A DNA stretch of 12,716 bases from CAZGLR01 sp964526635 (lineage in GTDB: Bacteria > Zixibacteria > MSB-5A5 > GN15 > JAAZOE01). Positions 7,074 through 12,716 of the stretch are shown in pieces. The notes beneath the pieces were generated by a model, which had not been told where the DNA came from, ran no database searches, and saw only the letters and a program-made list of their open reading frames with translations. A program made the translations under genes and the position numbers. Positions within the stretch are counted from its first letter, which is position 1, and each line of letters opens with the position of its first letter. The DNA is taken from NCBI GenBank assembly GCA_964526635.1, contig CAZGLR010000097.1:1-12716 (forward strand). Reading direction: 5' to 3'.

Positions 7074-7505
7074 ATGGCAATGTCCAAAGGGTGTACCATC
7101 GCCCTGATAATCGTCGGCATTCTGCTGGTTATTCTTATCGTTGGCATCGTTCTCGTAATCGTGAACAAAGACAGAATCATCGAAGCCGGACTGAACGTTA
7201 TGACCGGTGCAATCGAAAACGAGCTTGCCGAAAATCCGCCGCCGGGCTATACCGCAGAATCTATTCACACGCTGCTTGAGGATTTCAAAGCTGCGATAAA
7301 GAATCAAAGTTTCGATCCTGACAAGATTCAGGAGCTCGGGCCGGAGCTCCAGTCAGCCATGGGTGACAACGAAATCACCAGGGAAGAAGCTGTCAGTCTG
7401 GTGCGTTTGATAGAAGATATTATGAATCGGCCGACCGCGATTGATACGACGATGACCGATCAAACGCTGCCTGATACGCTGGAGGCTGTCCCCGATAGTC
7501 TCTGA
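7074..7505 (+). CDS. Hypothetical single-pass membrane protein
   Basis: I do not recognise this 143-residue protein. After a short start (MAMSKGC) it has one strong hydrophobic helix at about residues 8-30, rich in Ile, Val and Leu, followed by NKDR. The rest (about 31-143) is hydrophilic, acidic and predicted to be mainly helical: it includes a proline turn (ENPPPGY, about 54-60) and two likely helices (about 63-78 and 100-122). It then ends in a Thr/Asp-rich tail. No lipobox is seen; the only cysteine precedes the membrane segment. GGAGG 7065-7069 supports ATG 7074, and ATG 7080 is an alternative that would remove only two residues. It is the first gene of a tight unit and its TGA overlaps the ATG of the next gene, so the two are translationally coupled. 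A membrane-anchored role is the only inference I would make. Confidence 0.8.
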   Translation: MAMSKGCTIALIIVGILLVILIVGIVLVIVNKDRIIEAGLNVMTGAIENELAENPPPGYTAESIHTLLEDFKAAIKNQSFDPDKIQELGPELQSAMGDNEITREEAVSLVRLIEDIMNRPTAIDTTMTDQTLPDTLEAVPDSL

Positions 7506-7801
7506 TGCCTGAACCGATCAAATTTATATCCCGGGAGATCGAAGTCACCCGGAGTGAGCAGGATGGCTCACCGACCTCGTTTACCTGGGATGGTGTCAAC
7601 TATACGATCAGGGAAATCATCGCGACCTGGCAGGATTGGGGCTTTTCCGCCGGGGCGCCGTCGCGGAAGACATGGCGCATGCGCCGTCATCGAAACTTTT
7701 ATCAGGTTGCAACCGATGATGGCGCTGTCTATGAACTCTATTTTGACCGGGGCGTGAAACCCGGTGGGGGCTCGTGGATACTGCATTGCCAGACGGCATA
7801 G
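7505..7801 (+). CDS. Small DUF6504-like protein
   Basis: This 98-residue protein is of unknown function. Its pattern resembles the DUF6504 family: a phenylalanine/tryptophan strand (TSFTWDGVNYTIREI, about residues 24-38), a tryptophan cluster (TWQDWGF, about 41-47), a WRMRRHRNFYQVATDDG segment (about 57-73), and then YELYFDR followed by a final W-I-L. That match is from memory of the pattern and not from a search. It has no signal peptide or membrane helix and is probably cytosolic. ATG 7505 overlaps the upstream TGA by one base (TGATG), so translation is coupled to the membrane protein before it. The stop at 7799-7801 lies 25 bases before plsY. No catalytic motif is evident. Confidence 0.75.
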   Translation: MPEPIKFISREIEVTRSEQDGSPTSFTWDGVNYTIREIIATWQDWGFSAGAPSRKTWRMRRHRNFYQVATDDGAVYELYFDRGVKPGGGSWILHCQTA

Positions 7802-7826
7802 TACCACGCCAGAGCACGACAGGACG

Positions 7827-8462
7827 ATGATGCTGCTGCTTTCGATATTGCTTGGCTATCTGCTCGGCGGGGTGCCATTCTCGCTGGCTGCCGGCTATCT
7901 GGCCGGTGTCGGCGATATCCGTCAGCATGGCTCGGGAAACATCGGTGCGACCAATGTTTGGCGAACCGCCGGGCCCGGATGGGCCCTGCTGGCCACTGTG
8001 CTCGATATCGGTAAGGGAGTCGCGGCGGTTCTGATTGCCCGCCTGTTGATTTCCGAACCGATCGGGACAATATCGACCGAGCAGGCCTCGCTTCTGGCCG
8101 GGCTCTGTGCGGTGATCGGACATACCTTCCCGATTTACTTGAAATTCCGCGGCGGGAAGGGAGTCAATACCGCGCTCGGCGTATTTCTAATCCTTCGGCC
8201 GCTGGAGACAGCCGTAGCCCTGATCGTCTTTATACTGCTGGTCTTGATTTTTAAATATATATCTTTGGGCTCGATGCTGGCGGCCGTTGCCTTCGCGATT
8301 GTCTTCTGGCTGCGGCGATATGCGTTCGGAGTCACCATCGATTCCTGGTATCTGGTCATATCCACACTGCTGGCGGCGTTTATCCTGTATACGCACCGCC
8401 AGAATATAAAACGGCTCCTGACCGGCACCGAAAATCGTTTCAAAACCAGGAAGGTATCCTGA
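7827..8462 (+). CDS. plsY: Glycerol-3-phosphate acyltransferase PlsY
   Basis: PlsY is an integral membrane enzyme that transfers an acyl group from acyl-phosphate to sn-glycerol-3-phosphate, giving lysophosphatidic acid, the first step of phospholipid synthesis. From ATG 7827 the product is 211 residues, close to the usual length, with several hydrophobic helices starting at residue 2. The family motifs are all present: GSGNIGATN (35-43), GH at 98-99 and KFRGGKGVNT (106-115). The frame is open upstream to 7764, but that extension would overlap the DUF6504-like gene and adds a charged leader unlike the family. AGGA at 7821-7824 favours 7827 or 7830. The gene ends one base before the gpsA start region, so the two enzymes, which act in sequence, are co-expressed. 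Confidence 0.95.
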   Translation: MMLLLSILLGYLLGGVPFSLAAGYLAGVGDIRQHGSGNIGATNVWRTAGPGWALLATVLDIGKGVAAVLIARLLISEPIGTISTEQASLLAGLCAVIGHTFPIYLKFRGGKGVNTALGVFLILRPLETAVALIVFILLVLIFKYISLGSMLAAVAFAIVFWLRRYAFGVTIDSWYLVISTLLAAFILYTHRQNIKRLLTGTENRFKTRKVS

Positions 8463-8463
8463 T

Positions 8464-9471
8464 ATGGCTCATTGCGTGACTGTTATTGGCGCCGGCTCCT
8501 GGGGCATTGCCGTAGCCAATCTGCTGGCCGGCAATGGCGCCCGGGTAACAATGTGGGAATACGATCCGAATGAACTGGTCCTGCTGCAAACCAAACGCGA
8601 ACATCCCGGTAAGCTGCCCGGGGTGGCCATTCATGAAAGCATAGATATTATCGGCGACATCGATGAGGCTGTCGCCGATGCCGAGATAATTCTGATTGTA
8701 ATCCCCACCCAGTCGATTACCCCCCTTTGCCGCCGGTTGGCCCAAACCTCGGCGCGACCATCACTGATCGTGAACCTCAGCAAGGGAATCGAAGAAAAAA
8801 CGCTCCGGCGGGTTTCGCAGATTATTTCTGATGAATGGTCCGGGATCGATCCGGGTATTATCTGTACACTCTCGGGGCCGTCGCACGCCGAAGAAGTGTC
8901 GCGCCAGTTGCCAACGTCAGTCGTCGTAGCTGGCCATGAAGAACCCTGTCTGCTGGCCCAGGATTTGTTCTCCAACGAGACCTTCCGCGTCTATCGAACC
9001 GATGATCTTATCGGCGTCGAACTGGGCGGCTCATTGAAAAATGTTATCGCGATTGCCGCCGGCATCGTGCGCGGCCTTGGCTTCGGCGATAACACCATGG
9101 GAGCGCTGATTACTCGCGGGTTATACGAAATCAACCGTCTGGCCGGAAATATGGGGGCGCAGCCGGATACGCTGGCCGGGCTCTCCGGGGTGGGGGATCT
9201 GATCACAACCTGTGTTTCGGAACATTCGCGAAATCAATATGTCGGATATCATATCGGGCGGGGAAAATCATTGGAAGAAGTTCTGGCGGGTATGGTTATG
9301 GTGGCCGAGGGTGTGACAACCTGCCGTTCGGTCCGCGAACTGGCTCGCTTTCATCATACTGAAATGCCGATTACCGAGGCCGTCTATTCGGTCCTGTTCG
9401 AAAACTTCCCGGTACGGGAAGCGGTGACGCACCTGATGACACGACCGCTGAAAGTCGAATCATGGCAATAA
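8464..9471 (+). CDS. gpsA: NAD(P)-dependent glycerol-3-phosphate dehydrogenase
   Basis: This cytosolic enzyme reduces dihydroxyacetone phosphate to sn-glycerol-3-phosphate, the substrate of PlsY. The 335-residue product is normal for the family. The Rossmann dinucleotide-binding motif GAGSWG is at residues 9-14. NLSKG carries K107, SGPSHAEE is at 137-144, and LGGSLKNV holds the catalytic K192. Conserved D255 (GDLITTC) and the SRN segment around 265-267 complete the active site. ATG 8464 directly follows the plsY stop (TGA 8460-8462), with AGGAAGG at 8448-8454 inside the end of plsY. The plsY-gpsA pairing is common in bacteria. The gene ends TAA 9469-9471. Confidence 0.97.
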   Translation: MAHCVTVIGAGSWGIAVANLLAGNGARVTMWEYDPNELVLLQTKREHPGKLPGVAIHESIDIIGDIDEAVADAEIILIVIPTQSITPLCRRLAQTSARPSLIVNLSKGIEEKTLRRVSQIISDEWSGIDPGIICTLSGPSHAEEVSRQLPTSVVVAGHEEPCLLAQDLFSNETFRVYRTDDLIGVELGGSLKNVIAIAAGIVRGLGFGDNTMGALITRGLYEINRLAGNMGAQPDTLAGLSGVGDLITTCVSEHSRNQYVGYHIGRGKSLEEVLAGMVMVAEGVTTCRSVRELARFHHTEMPITEAVYSVLFENFPVREAVTHLMTRPLKVESWQ

Positions 9472-9503
9472 TGCCGGTCGGTCGGAAGAGAGGGGAGGCG
9501 AAA

Positions 9504-9872
9504 ATGGCCAGACCCAGACAGCCGGTCAACGAGAAGCTCTATTATTCTATCAGCGAAGTGGCGCGTATAACCAGTTTACAGGCGTATGTCCTGAGGTTCT
9601 GGGAAAAAGAATTCCCCATGCTGCGCCCCAGGAAAAACAAGGGAGGAAACAGGCTCTATCAAAAACGGGATATTGAGTTGATCAACCAGATCAAGCACTT
9701 GCTCTACGATGAAAACTATACTATCGCGGGCGCCCGAAAACGGCTCCGACAGGTGGCTGAGGCGCCGGAAAAGAAAAAACTGGTGATTAAAGCCCGAAAA
9801 GAGACTATTCTCGGAGAAATCAGAAAAGACCTGGAAGATCTTCTCAAAATTTTCCCTTGCCTTTTCCTGTAA
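9504..9872 (+). CDS. MerR-family transcriptional regulator
   Basis: This is a 122-residue cytosolic DNA-binding protein of the MerR type. The winged helix-turn-helix occupies about residues 12-81: YYSISEVARITSLQAYVLR, FWEKEFPMLRP, GGNRLYQKRDIELINQI, and then YTIAGARKRLR. The remaining 40 residues are lysine-rich and helical (coiled-coil-like, for dimerisation) and end in a short hydrophobic KIFPCLFL. There is no separate ligand-binding domain, so the effector, if any, is unknown. I chose ATG 9504 because GGAGG at 9494-9498 is ideally placed. The in-frame ATG at 9462 would overlap gpsA and adds an unconserved leader. It follows gpsA closely and lies 24 bases before a tRNA-Pro gene, an association I recall from the ihfA-merR-tRNA-Pro region of proteobacteria. 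Confidence 0.9.
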   Translation: MARPRQPVNEKLYYSISEVARITSLQAYVLRFWEKEFPMLRPRKNKGGNRLYQKRDIELINQIKHLLYDENYTIAGARKRLRQVAEAPEKKKLVIKARKETILGEIRKDLEDLLKIFPCLFL

Positions 9873-9875
9873 TTT

Positions 9876-9881
9876 TATCAT
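9876..9881 (+). promoter_or_regulatory. Possible -10 element before tRNA-Pro(GGG)
   Basis: TATCAT matches five of the six bases of the TATAAT consensus and would place transcription start about 9 bases before the tRNA. The region 9836-9890 is AT-rich. I could not find a good -35 element at the right spacing, so this remains tentative; read-through from the merR operon is an alternative. Confidence 0.3.
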
Positions 9882-9896
9882 TTTAAAAGCTTGCGT

Positions 9897-9974
9897 CGGG
9901 GCGTGGCGCAGCCTGGTTAGCGCACTCGCTTGGGGTGCGAGAGGTCGGCCGTTCAAATCGGCTCGCCCCGACCA
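9897..9974 (+). tRNA. tRNA-Pro, anticodon GGG
   Basis: The cloverleaf folds cleanly. Acceptor stem CGGGGCG (9897-9903) pairs with CGCCCCG (9964-9970), with discriminator A9971 and an encoded CCA at 9972-9974. The D stem is GCGC/GCGC (9906-9909 and 9920-9923). The anticodon stem is CTCGC/GCGAG (9925-9929 and 9937-9941) with loop TTGGGGT, giving anticodon GGG at 9932-9934. The T stem is GGCCG/CGGCT with loop TTCAAAT, including one G-U pair. The C1-G72 first base pair is characteristic of bacterial tRNA-Pro. It would read CCC and CCU codons. A glycosyltransferase gene begins 25 bases after it. Confidence 0.95.
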
Positions 9975-9998
9975 TAATGTCCGAAATGTATATCCACT

Positions 9999-10667
9999 AT
10001 GGCCCCGACCATTATTGCCGTCATACCAGCCTATAATGCCGAGGAAACACTGTATCCACTGCTACAGCAGGTAAGCGCGTTTCTGCCCATCGGGGATATT
10101 CTGGTTGTCAACGATGGCTCTACCGATCAGACCGGAGATATCGCCTTCGGTTTCGGCTGCCGCCTGATATCGTTTCCGGCCAATCATGGCAAGGGAGCCG
10201 CCCTGCGCTGCGGTTTTTCATTTGCGATGGGAAATGACTACGATGCTGTCCTGACACTTGATGCCGATCTGCAGCACCCGCCTGAATACATTCCGTATTT
10301 CCTCGATCGCTTTGACGATGCCGATGTCATTATCGGGACCAGGGAAATTTCGCTTCCGCTCATGCCGCCCGGGCGGATTTTTAACAACACAGTCACATCC
10401 CTTGTGATTTCTATCTTCGGGAATCGCCGTATCCGCGACAGTCAATCCGGCTATCGCCTGATAAAAACCCGGTTCCTGAGGAAGCTGCGTCTGGCCGGGA
10501 AGCGTTATGATCTGGAAAGCGAACTGTTGTTCCAGGCCGGTGTTTTTGATTCGAAGATCATTGAAATCCCGATAGCGACAGTCTATAATACGTCAGCCTC
10601 GCATATTAACCCGCTGCTCGATACCGGCCGCTTCCTCAAACTGGTATGGAATCGGGTATGGTACTGA
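9999..10667 (+). CDS. Family 2 glycosyltransferase (polyprenyl-phosphate sugar synthase-like)
   Basis: This is a 222-residue single-domain GT-A glycosyltransferase that most resembles the dolichol/polyprenyl-phosphate mannose or glucose synthase group, which loads a sugar onto a lipid carrier on the cytoplasmic side of the membrane. Visible motifs are VIPAYNAEETL (8-18), the nucleotide-binding VVNDGSTDQT (36-45), HGKGAALR (63-70), the metal-binding DAD in TLDADLQHPPE (88-90), and RDSQSGYRL (146-154), where such enzymes have a conserved D/Q pair near the acceptor. No C-terminal membrane segment is present, so it is probably soluble or peripheral. Sugar and acceptor cannot be told from sequence. 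Start ATG 9999 has no recognisable Shine-Dalgarno, and no upstream in-frame start is available because the tRNA ends at 9974. Confidence 0.88.
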   Translation: MAPTIIAVIPAYNAEETLYPLLQQVSAFLPIGDILVVNDGSTDQTGDIAFGFGCRLISFPANHGKGAALRCGFSFAMGNDYDAVLTLDADLQHPPEYIPYFLDRFDDADVIIGTREISLPLMPPGRIFNNTVTSLVISIFGNRRIRDSQSGYRLIKTRFLRKLRLAGKRYDLESELLFQAGVFDSKIIEIPIATVYNTSASHINPLLDTGRFLKLVWNRVWY

Positions 10668-10692
10668 ACAAAGGAAAGGAAGCCGAAACCTG

Positions 10693-11448
10693 ATGCGGAT
10701 TTTGATTACCAACGACGATGGTGTCCATGCGCCGGGAATAAACGCCCTTTATAACGAACTGCGCCGCCATCATGACGTTATTCTCTTTGCACCCGATCGC
10801 GAACAGTCGGCCTCGAGCCATTCGCTGACCCTGAATCGCCCGCTGAGAATCAGCAGAATCAAAAACGACTACTTCGCCTGCGACGGCACCCCGACCGATT
10901 CGGTCATGCTGGGTGTTCTCAAGGTGATGAAGAACAAACGGCCCGATATGGTTGTCTCCGGCATCAATCACGGCGCCAATATGGGCGAGGATATTATCTA
11001 TTCAGGGACAGTGGCGGCGGCGATCGAGGGTTCGCAATTCGATATCCCTTCGGTCGCGGTATCCATGGCTCACAGCACACCCGATTCCGATTTTAAAGGG
11101 GCGGCCCGATTCGTGCGCCGTTTTATAAAACTGCATGAGTCGCTTGAGGTAGAGCCGACGACGATATTTAATCTCAATTTTCCGGGCGAGGTGACAGGCG
11201 GGTTCAAGAAATACCGGTTTACCTTTTTAGGCAGTCGGAAATTCGATGATATTATCGTTGAAAAGACCGATCCCCGCGAACAGAAGTATTACTGGATTGC
11301 CGGGACCGCCACATGGAAAGACCAGGAGGGCGCCGATATCAACGCCATCCGCGATGGCGAAGTTTCGATAACGCCGATTCAGTTGCAATTTACCGACCAT
11401 GAGACACTGGCCAAACTTCAATCGGCCCGGATTAAGCTTCCCCGATGA
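10693..11448 (+). CDS. surE: 5'/3'-nucleotidase SurE
   Basis: SurE is a metal-dependent nucleoside monophosphate phosphatase of the stationary-phase survival family. The product is 251 residues, as is usual. The N-terminus MRILITNDDGVHAPGI carries metal ligands D8 and D9. S39 lies in REQSASSHSLTL and N92 in VVSGINHGANMGEDIIYSGTV, which together complete the known metal set (D8, D9, S39, N92). GTPTDSVMLG at about 65-74 is another family block. ATG 10693 follows an A/G-rich leader with GGAAG at about 10678-10682. The gene is 25 bases after the glycosyltransferase and probably shares its transcript. No terminator hairpin was seen after the TGA. Confidence 0.96.
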   Translation: MRILITNDDGVHAPGINALYNELRRHHDVILFAPDREQSASSHSLTLNRPLRISRIKNDYFACDGTPTDSVMLGVLKVMKNKRPDMVVSGINHGANMGEDIIYSGTVAAAIEGSQFDIPSVAVSMAHSTPDSDFKGAARFVRRFIKLHESLEVEPTTIFNLNFPGEVTGGFKKYRFTFLGSRKFDDIIVEKTDPREQKYYWIAGTATWKDQEGADINAIRDGEVSITPIQLQFTDHETLAKLQSARIKLPR

Positions 11449-11468
11449 TATTTCCGATAGAATAGATA

Positions 11469-11496
11469 TTGACATTTATCTCTGAACGTGTATTTT
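11469..11496 (+). promoter_or_regulatory. Sigma-70-type promoter of tRNA-Pro(CGG)
   Basis: A perfect -35 hexamer TTGACA (11469-11474) is followed after 16 bases by TATTTT (11491-11496), a four-of-six match to TATAAT. Transcription would start near 11503, leaving a leader of only about seven bases before the tRNA at 11510. The position exactly upstream of a tRNA makes this the best-supported promoter in the window. It may also drive the genes after the tRNA. Confidence 0.7.
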
Positions 11497-11509
11497 TAGG
11501 CTCTCTGAT

Positions 11510-11583
11510 CGGGGCGTAGCGCAGTTTGGTAGCGCGCTTGGTTCGGGACTAAGAAGTCGCTGGTTCAAATCCAGTCGCCCCGA
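11510..11583 (+). tRNA. tRNA-Pro, anticodon CGG
   Basis: The cloverleaf is complete. Acceptor CGGGGCG (11510-11516) pairs with CGCCCCG (11576-11582), with discriminator A11583. The D stem is GCGC/GCGC with loop AGTTTGGTA. The anticodon stem is CTTGG/CTAAG (11537-11541 and 11549-11553, one G-U pair) with loop TTCGGGA, giving anticodon CGG at 11544-11546. The T stem is GCTGG/CCAGT with loop TTCAAAT. CCA is not encoded (the next bases are TTT), so it must be added by the CCA-adding enzyme, unlike the tRNA-Pro(GGG) upstream. It would read CCG codons. Confidence 0.95.
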
Positions 11584-11621
11584 TTTTAAATCCACAGTGA
11601 ACAATATGCAGTACAGGGGTC

Positions 11622-12098
11622 ATGGGAGAGCGGGACACGGTTTATATTGCAGTTAGTGGCGCCGGGAAATGCGCCAAAAAACTCCGTGATATGGCCTATG
11701 ACGTCGGGGCCGCTATCGCCGCCGAGGGCGCTGTCCTTGTCTGCGGCGGACTCGGCGGAGTGATGGAAGCCGCCGCCAAAGGAGCAAGGGAAGCCGGCGG
11801 CCGGACTATCGGCATCATCCCCGGCACCGACAAATCCGCAGCCAACCCGTTCTGCGACGTTGTCATCCCGACCGGCTGTGGCGAAGCCCGCAATGTTATT
11901 CTGGTGAATACGGCCGATGCTGTCATTGCACTTCATGGCAAATTCGGGACGATCTCCGAGATGGCATTTACCCTCAAACAAAAGAAACCGCTGGTGACGA
12001 TGGTCAAATGGGATGTTTTTCCCGAAGCCTGTTTTATCGAAGATCCTATCCTCGCGGTCAAAAAGGCAATAGAGCTTGCCAATGGCGCAAAATGTTAG
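11622..12098 (+). CDS. LOG/SLOG-fold protein, TIGR00725-like
   Basis: This 158-residue cytosolic Rossmann-like protein belongs to the SLOG superfamily, of which LOG cytokinin-riboside phosphoribohydrolases and molybdenum-cofactor carrier proteins are members. It resembles the TIGR00725 group. Visible are YIAVSGAGK (8-16), the phosphate-binding GGLGGVMEAAAKGA (42-55), EARNVIL with R90 and N91, and the second signature GKFGTISE (106-113). In active LOG enzymes this last motif is PGGxGTxxE. Here the flanking residues are LHGK, so the second glycine is a lysine, while the final glutamate remains. Enzymatic activity is therefore uncertain; nucleotide or cofactor binding is the safer inference. ATG 11622 is the only upstream start in frame; AGGGG lies very close to it. 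It overlaps the start of acyP by 17 bases. Confidence 0.85.
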   Translation: MGERDTVYIAVSGAGKCAKKLRDMAYDVGAAIAAEGAVLVCGGLGGVMEAAAKGAREAGGRTIGIIPGTDKSAANPFCDVVIPTGCGEARNVILVNTADAVIALHGKFGTISEMAFTLKQKKPLVTMVKWDVFPEACFIEDPILAVKKAIELANGAKC

Positions 12099-12354
12099 AA
12101 TAATCGTCTCCGGCCTCGTTCAGGGCGTCGGATTTCGTTACTATGCACTCCAGAAAGCCCGCGCGCTTGGCGTGACGGGGTATGTCAAAAATCTCACTAC
12201 CGGGCAGGTCGAAGTGATCGCTTCCGGAGACGAGGGCCAGATCGATGATCTGATCAACGATCTCCGCGTCGGCCCCGGACATGCCTCGGTTTCAAATGTC
12301 GATCTGGAAAAAATAGACCTCGATGACACCTTCAACGATTTCACCATAAGATGA
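12082..12354 (+). CDS. acyP: Acylphosphatase
   Basis: Acylphosphatase hydrolyses the carboxyl-phosphate bond of acyl phosphates such as acetyl phosphate and 1,3-bisphosphoglycerate. The 90-residue product is the usual small alpha/beta sandwich. The signature GLVQGVGFRYYALQKA contains the catalytic R19 that binds phosphate, and GYVKNLTTGQVEV contains catalytic N37. The segment VEVIASG is also typical. A TTG in frame at 12076 would add two residues, but ATG 12082 with AGAG at 12071-12074 seven bases upstream is preferred. The start lies within the end of the preceding LOG-like gene, implying coupled translation, and the stop TGA 12352-12354 is three bases from apt. Confidence 0.96.
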   Translation: MAQNVRIIVSGLVQGVGFRYYALQKARALGVTGYVKNLTTGQVEVIASGDEGQIDDLINDLRVGPGHASVSNVDLEKIDLDDTFNDFTIR

Positions 12355-12357
12355 CCT

Positions 12358-12716
12358 ATGCCGTTTGATTACAAGACTGTCATCCGCGAAGTACAGGATT
12401 TCCCCAAACCGGGCATCCTGTTCTATGATATCACGACCCTATTGGCCAGCCCTGAGGCATATCGAAGCTGTCTCGATGACATGCAGGCTTTCCTGAACGA
12501 ATGCAGTGTCAACTGCATCGCCGGCATCGACTCCCGGGGGTTCATTCTCGGCGGCGCGCTGGCCGACCGTATGAAGCTGCCGTTTGTACCCATCCGCAAA
12601 AAAGGCAAACTGCCCTATTACACTGTGCAAGCCAGTTATCAGCTCGAATATGGCACCGATACCCTGTGCATGCACGAGGATGCCATCGCCCCGGGCGAGC
12701 CCGTGCTGCTCATCGA
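12358..12716 (+). CDS. apt: Adenine phosphoribosyltransferase, 5' part (partial)
   Basis: The gene runs off the window, so no stop codon is seen; 119 full codons are present of an expected 170 or so. APRT converts adenine and PRPP to AMP and pyrophosphate in purine salvage. The product starts MPFDYKTVIREVQDFPKPG and has the family blocks DFPKPGILFYDITTLL (about 14-29), GIDSRGFILGGALA (about 60-73), VPIRKKGKLPYYTV (about 81-94) and YQLEYGTDTLCMHEDAI (about 98-114). The PRPP-binding acidic motif should begin just after the window end. ATG 12358 is three bases after the acyP stop with only a weak ribosome binding site, as expected for a coupled gene. Confidence 0.95.
   Translation, partial: MPFDYKTVIREVQDFPKPGILFYDITTLLASPEAYRSCLDDMQAFLNECSVNCIAGIDSRGFILGGALADRMKLPFVPIRKKGKLPYYTVQASYQLEYGTDTLCMHEDAIAPGEPVLLI

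Noticed and set aside
7350..7400. EF-hand-like segment (MGDNEITREEA) in the hypothetical membrane protein
   Set aside because: Only one acidic loop is present and it lacks the canonical spacing of calcium ligands and the central glycine.
7764..7826. Upstream in-frame start of plsY at 7764
   Set aside because: It overlaps the DUF6504-like gene, adds a charged leader foreign to PlsY, and lacks a ribosome binding site; 7827/7830 has AGGA.
7617..8123. A 168-codon minus-strand open frame across the DUF6504-like gene and plsY
   Set aside because: It is antisense to conserved plsY motifs, is rich in low-complexity Arg/Gly/Gln, and has no supporting start signal or context.
9462..9503. Upstream start of the MerR gene at 9462 inside gpsA
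   Set aside because: The strong GGAGG at 9494-9498 selects ATG 9504 and the extra residues are not part of the MerR fold.
1..12716. CRISPR array, insertion sequence, prophage or defence island
   Set aside because: No spaced direct repeats, terminal inverted repeats, transposase or phage genes were seen; the tRNA genes are not flanked by an integrase or a repeated attachment site.

Overview
This is an ordinary housekeeping stretch of a bacterial chromosome, about half G+C. A run of ten Ns inside secY suggests it comes from a draft or metagenome-derived assembly. All genes are on the + strand. The ribosomal gene order, the RpoA N-terminus (MKWKSLTMPKE) and the plsY-gpsA-merR-tRNA-Pro arrangement make me think of an FCB-group or deltaproteobacteria-like candidate phylum, for example Zixibacteria. 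That placement is a guess from general familiarity, and no marker tree was made.

Layout. (1) Positions 1-6861 hold the distal part of the spc operon fused to the alpha operon: rpsE (3' end only), rpmD, rplO, secY (interrupted by Ns), adk, map, infA, rpmJ, rpsM, rpsK, rpsD, rpoA, rplQ. Spacing is tight, with overlaps at rplO/secY and secY/adk. rpmJ (37 codons, 3807-3920) is small and easily missed. The operon closes with a clear intrinsic terminator at 6897-6929. (2) Positions 7074-9872 hold a second compact unit: an unrecognised single-pass membrane protein, a small DUF6504-like protein, plsY, gpsA and a MerR-type regulator. PlsY and GpsA act together: GpsA makes glycerol-3-phosphate and PlsY acylates it to begin phospholipid synthesis. 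(3) Positions 9897-11583 hold two proline tRNA genes with different anticodons (GGG with encoded CCA; CGG without encoded CCA). They flank a family 2 glycosyltransferase and surE. The second tRNA has a near-consensus sigma-70 type promoter. (4) Positions 11622-12716 hold a SLOG/LOG-family protein, acylphosphatase (acyP) and the start of adenine phosphoribosyltransferase (apt), which runs off the window. These three overlap or nearly touch.

I found no CRISPR array, insertion sequence, phage gene, toxin-antitoxin pair, defence system or other obvious undescribed system. The most interesting points are modest: the unknown membrane protein with its DUF6504-like partner, an adenylate kinase with a lid of intermediate length, the altered active-site motif in the LOG-family protein, the merR-tRNA-Pro linkage, and two tRNA-Pro isoacceptors that differ in CCA encoding.
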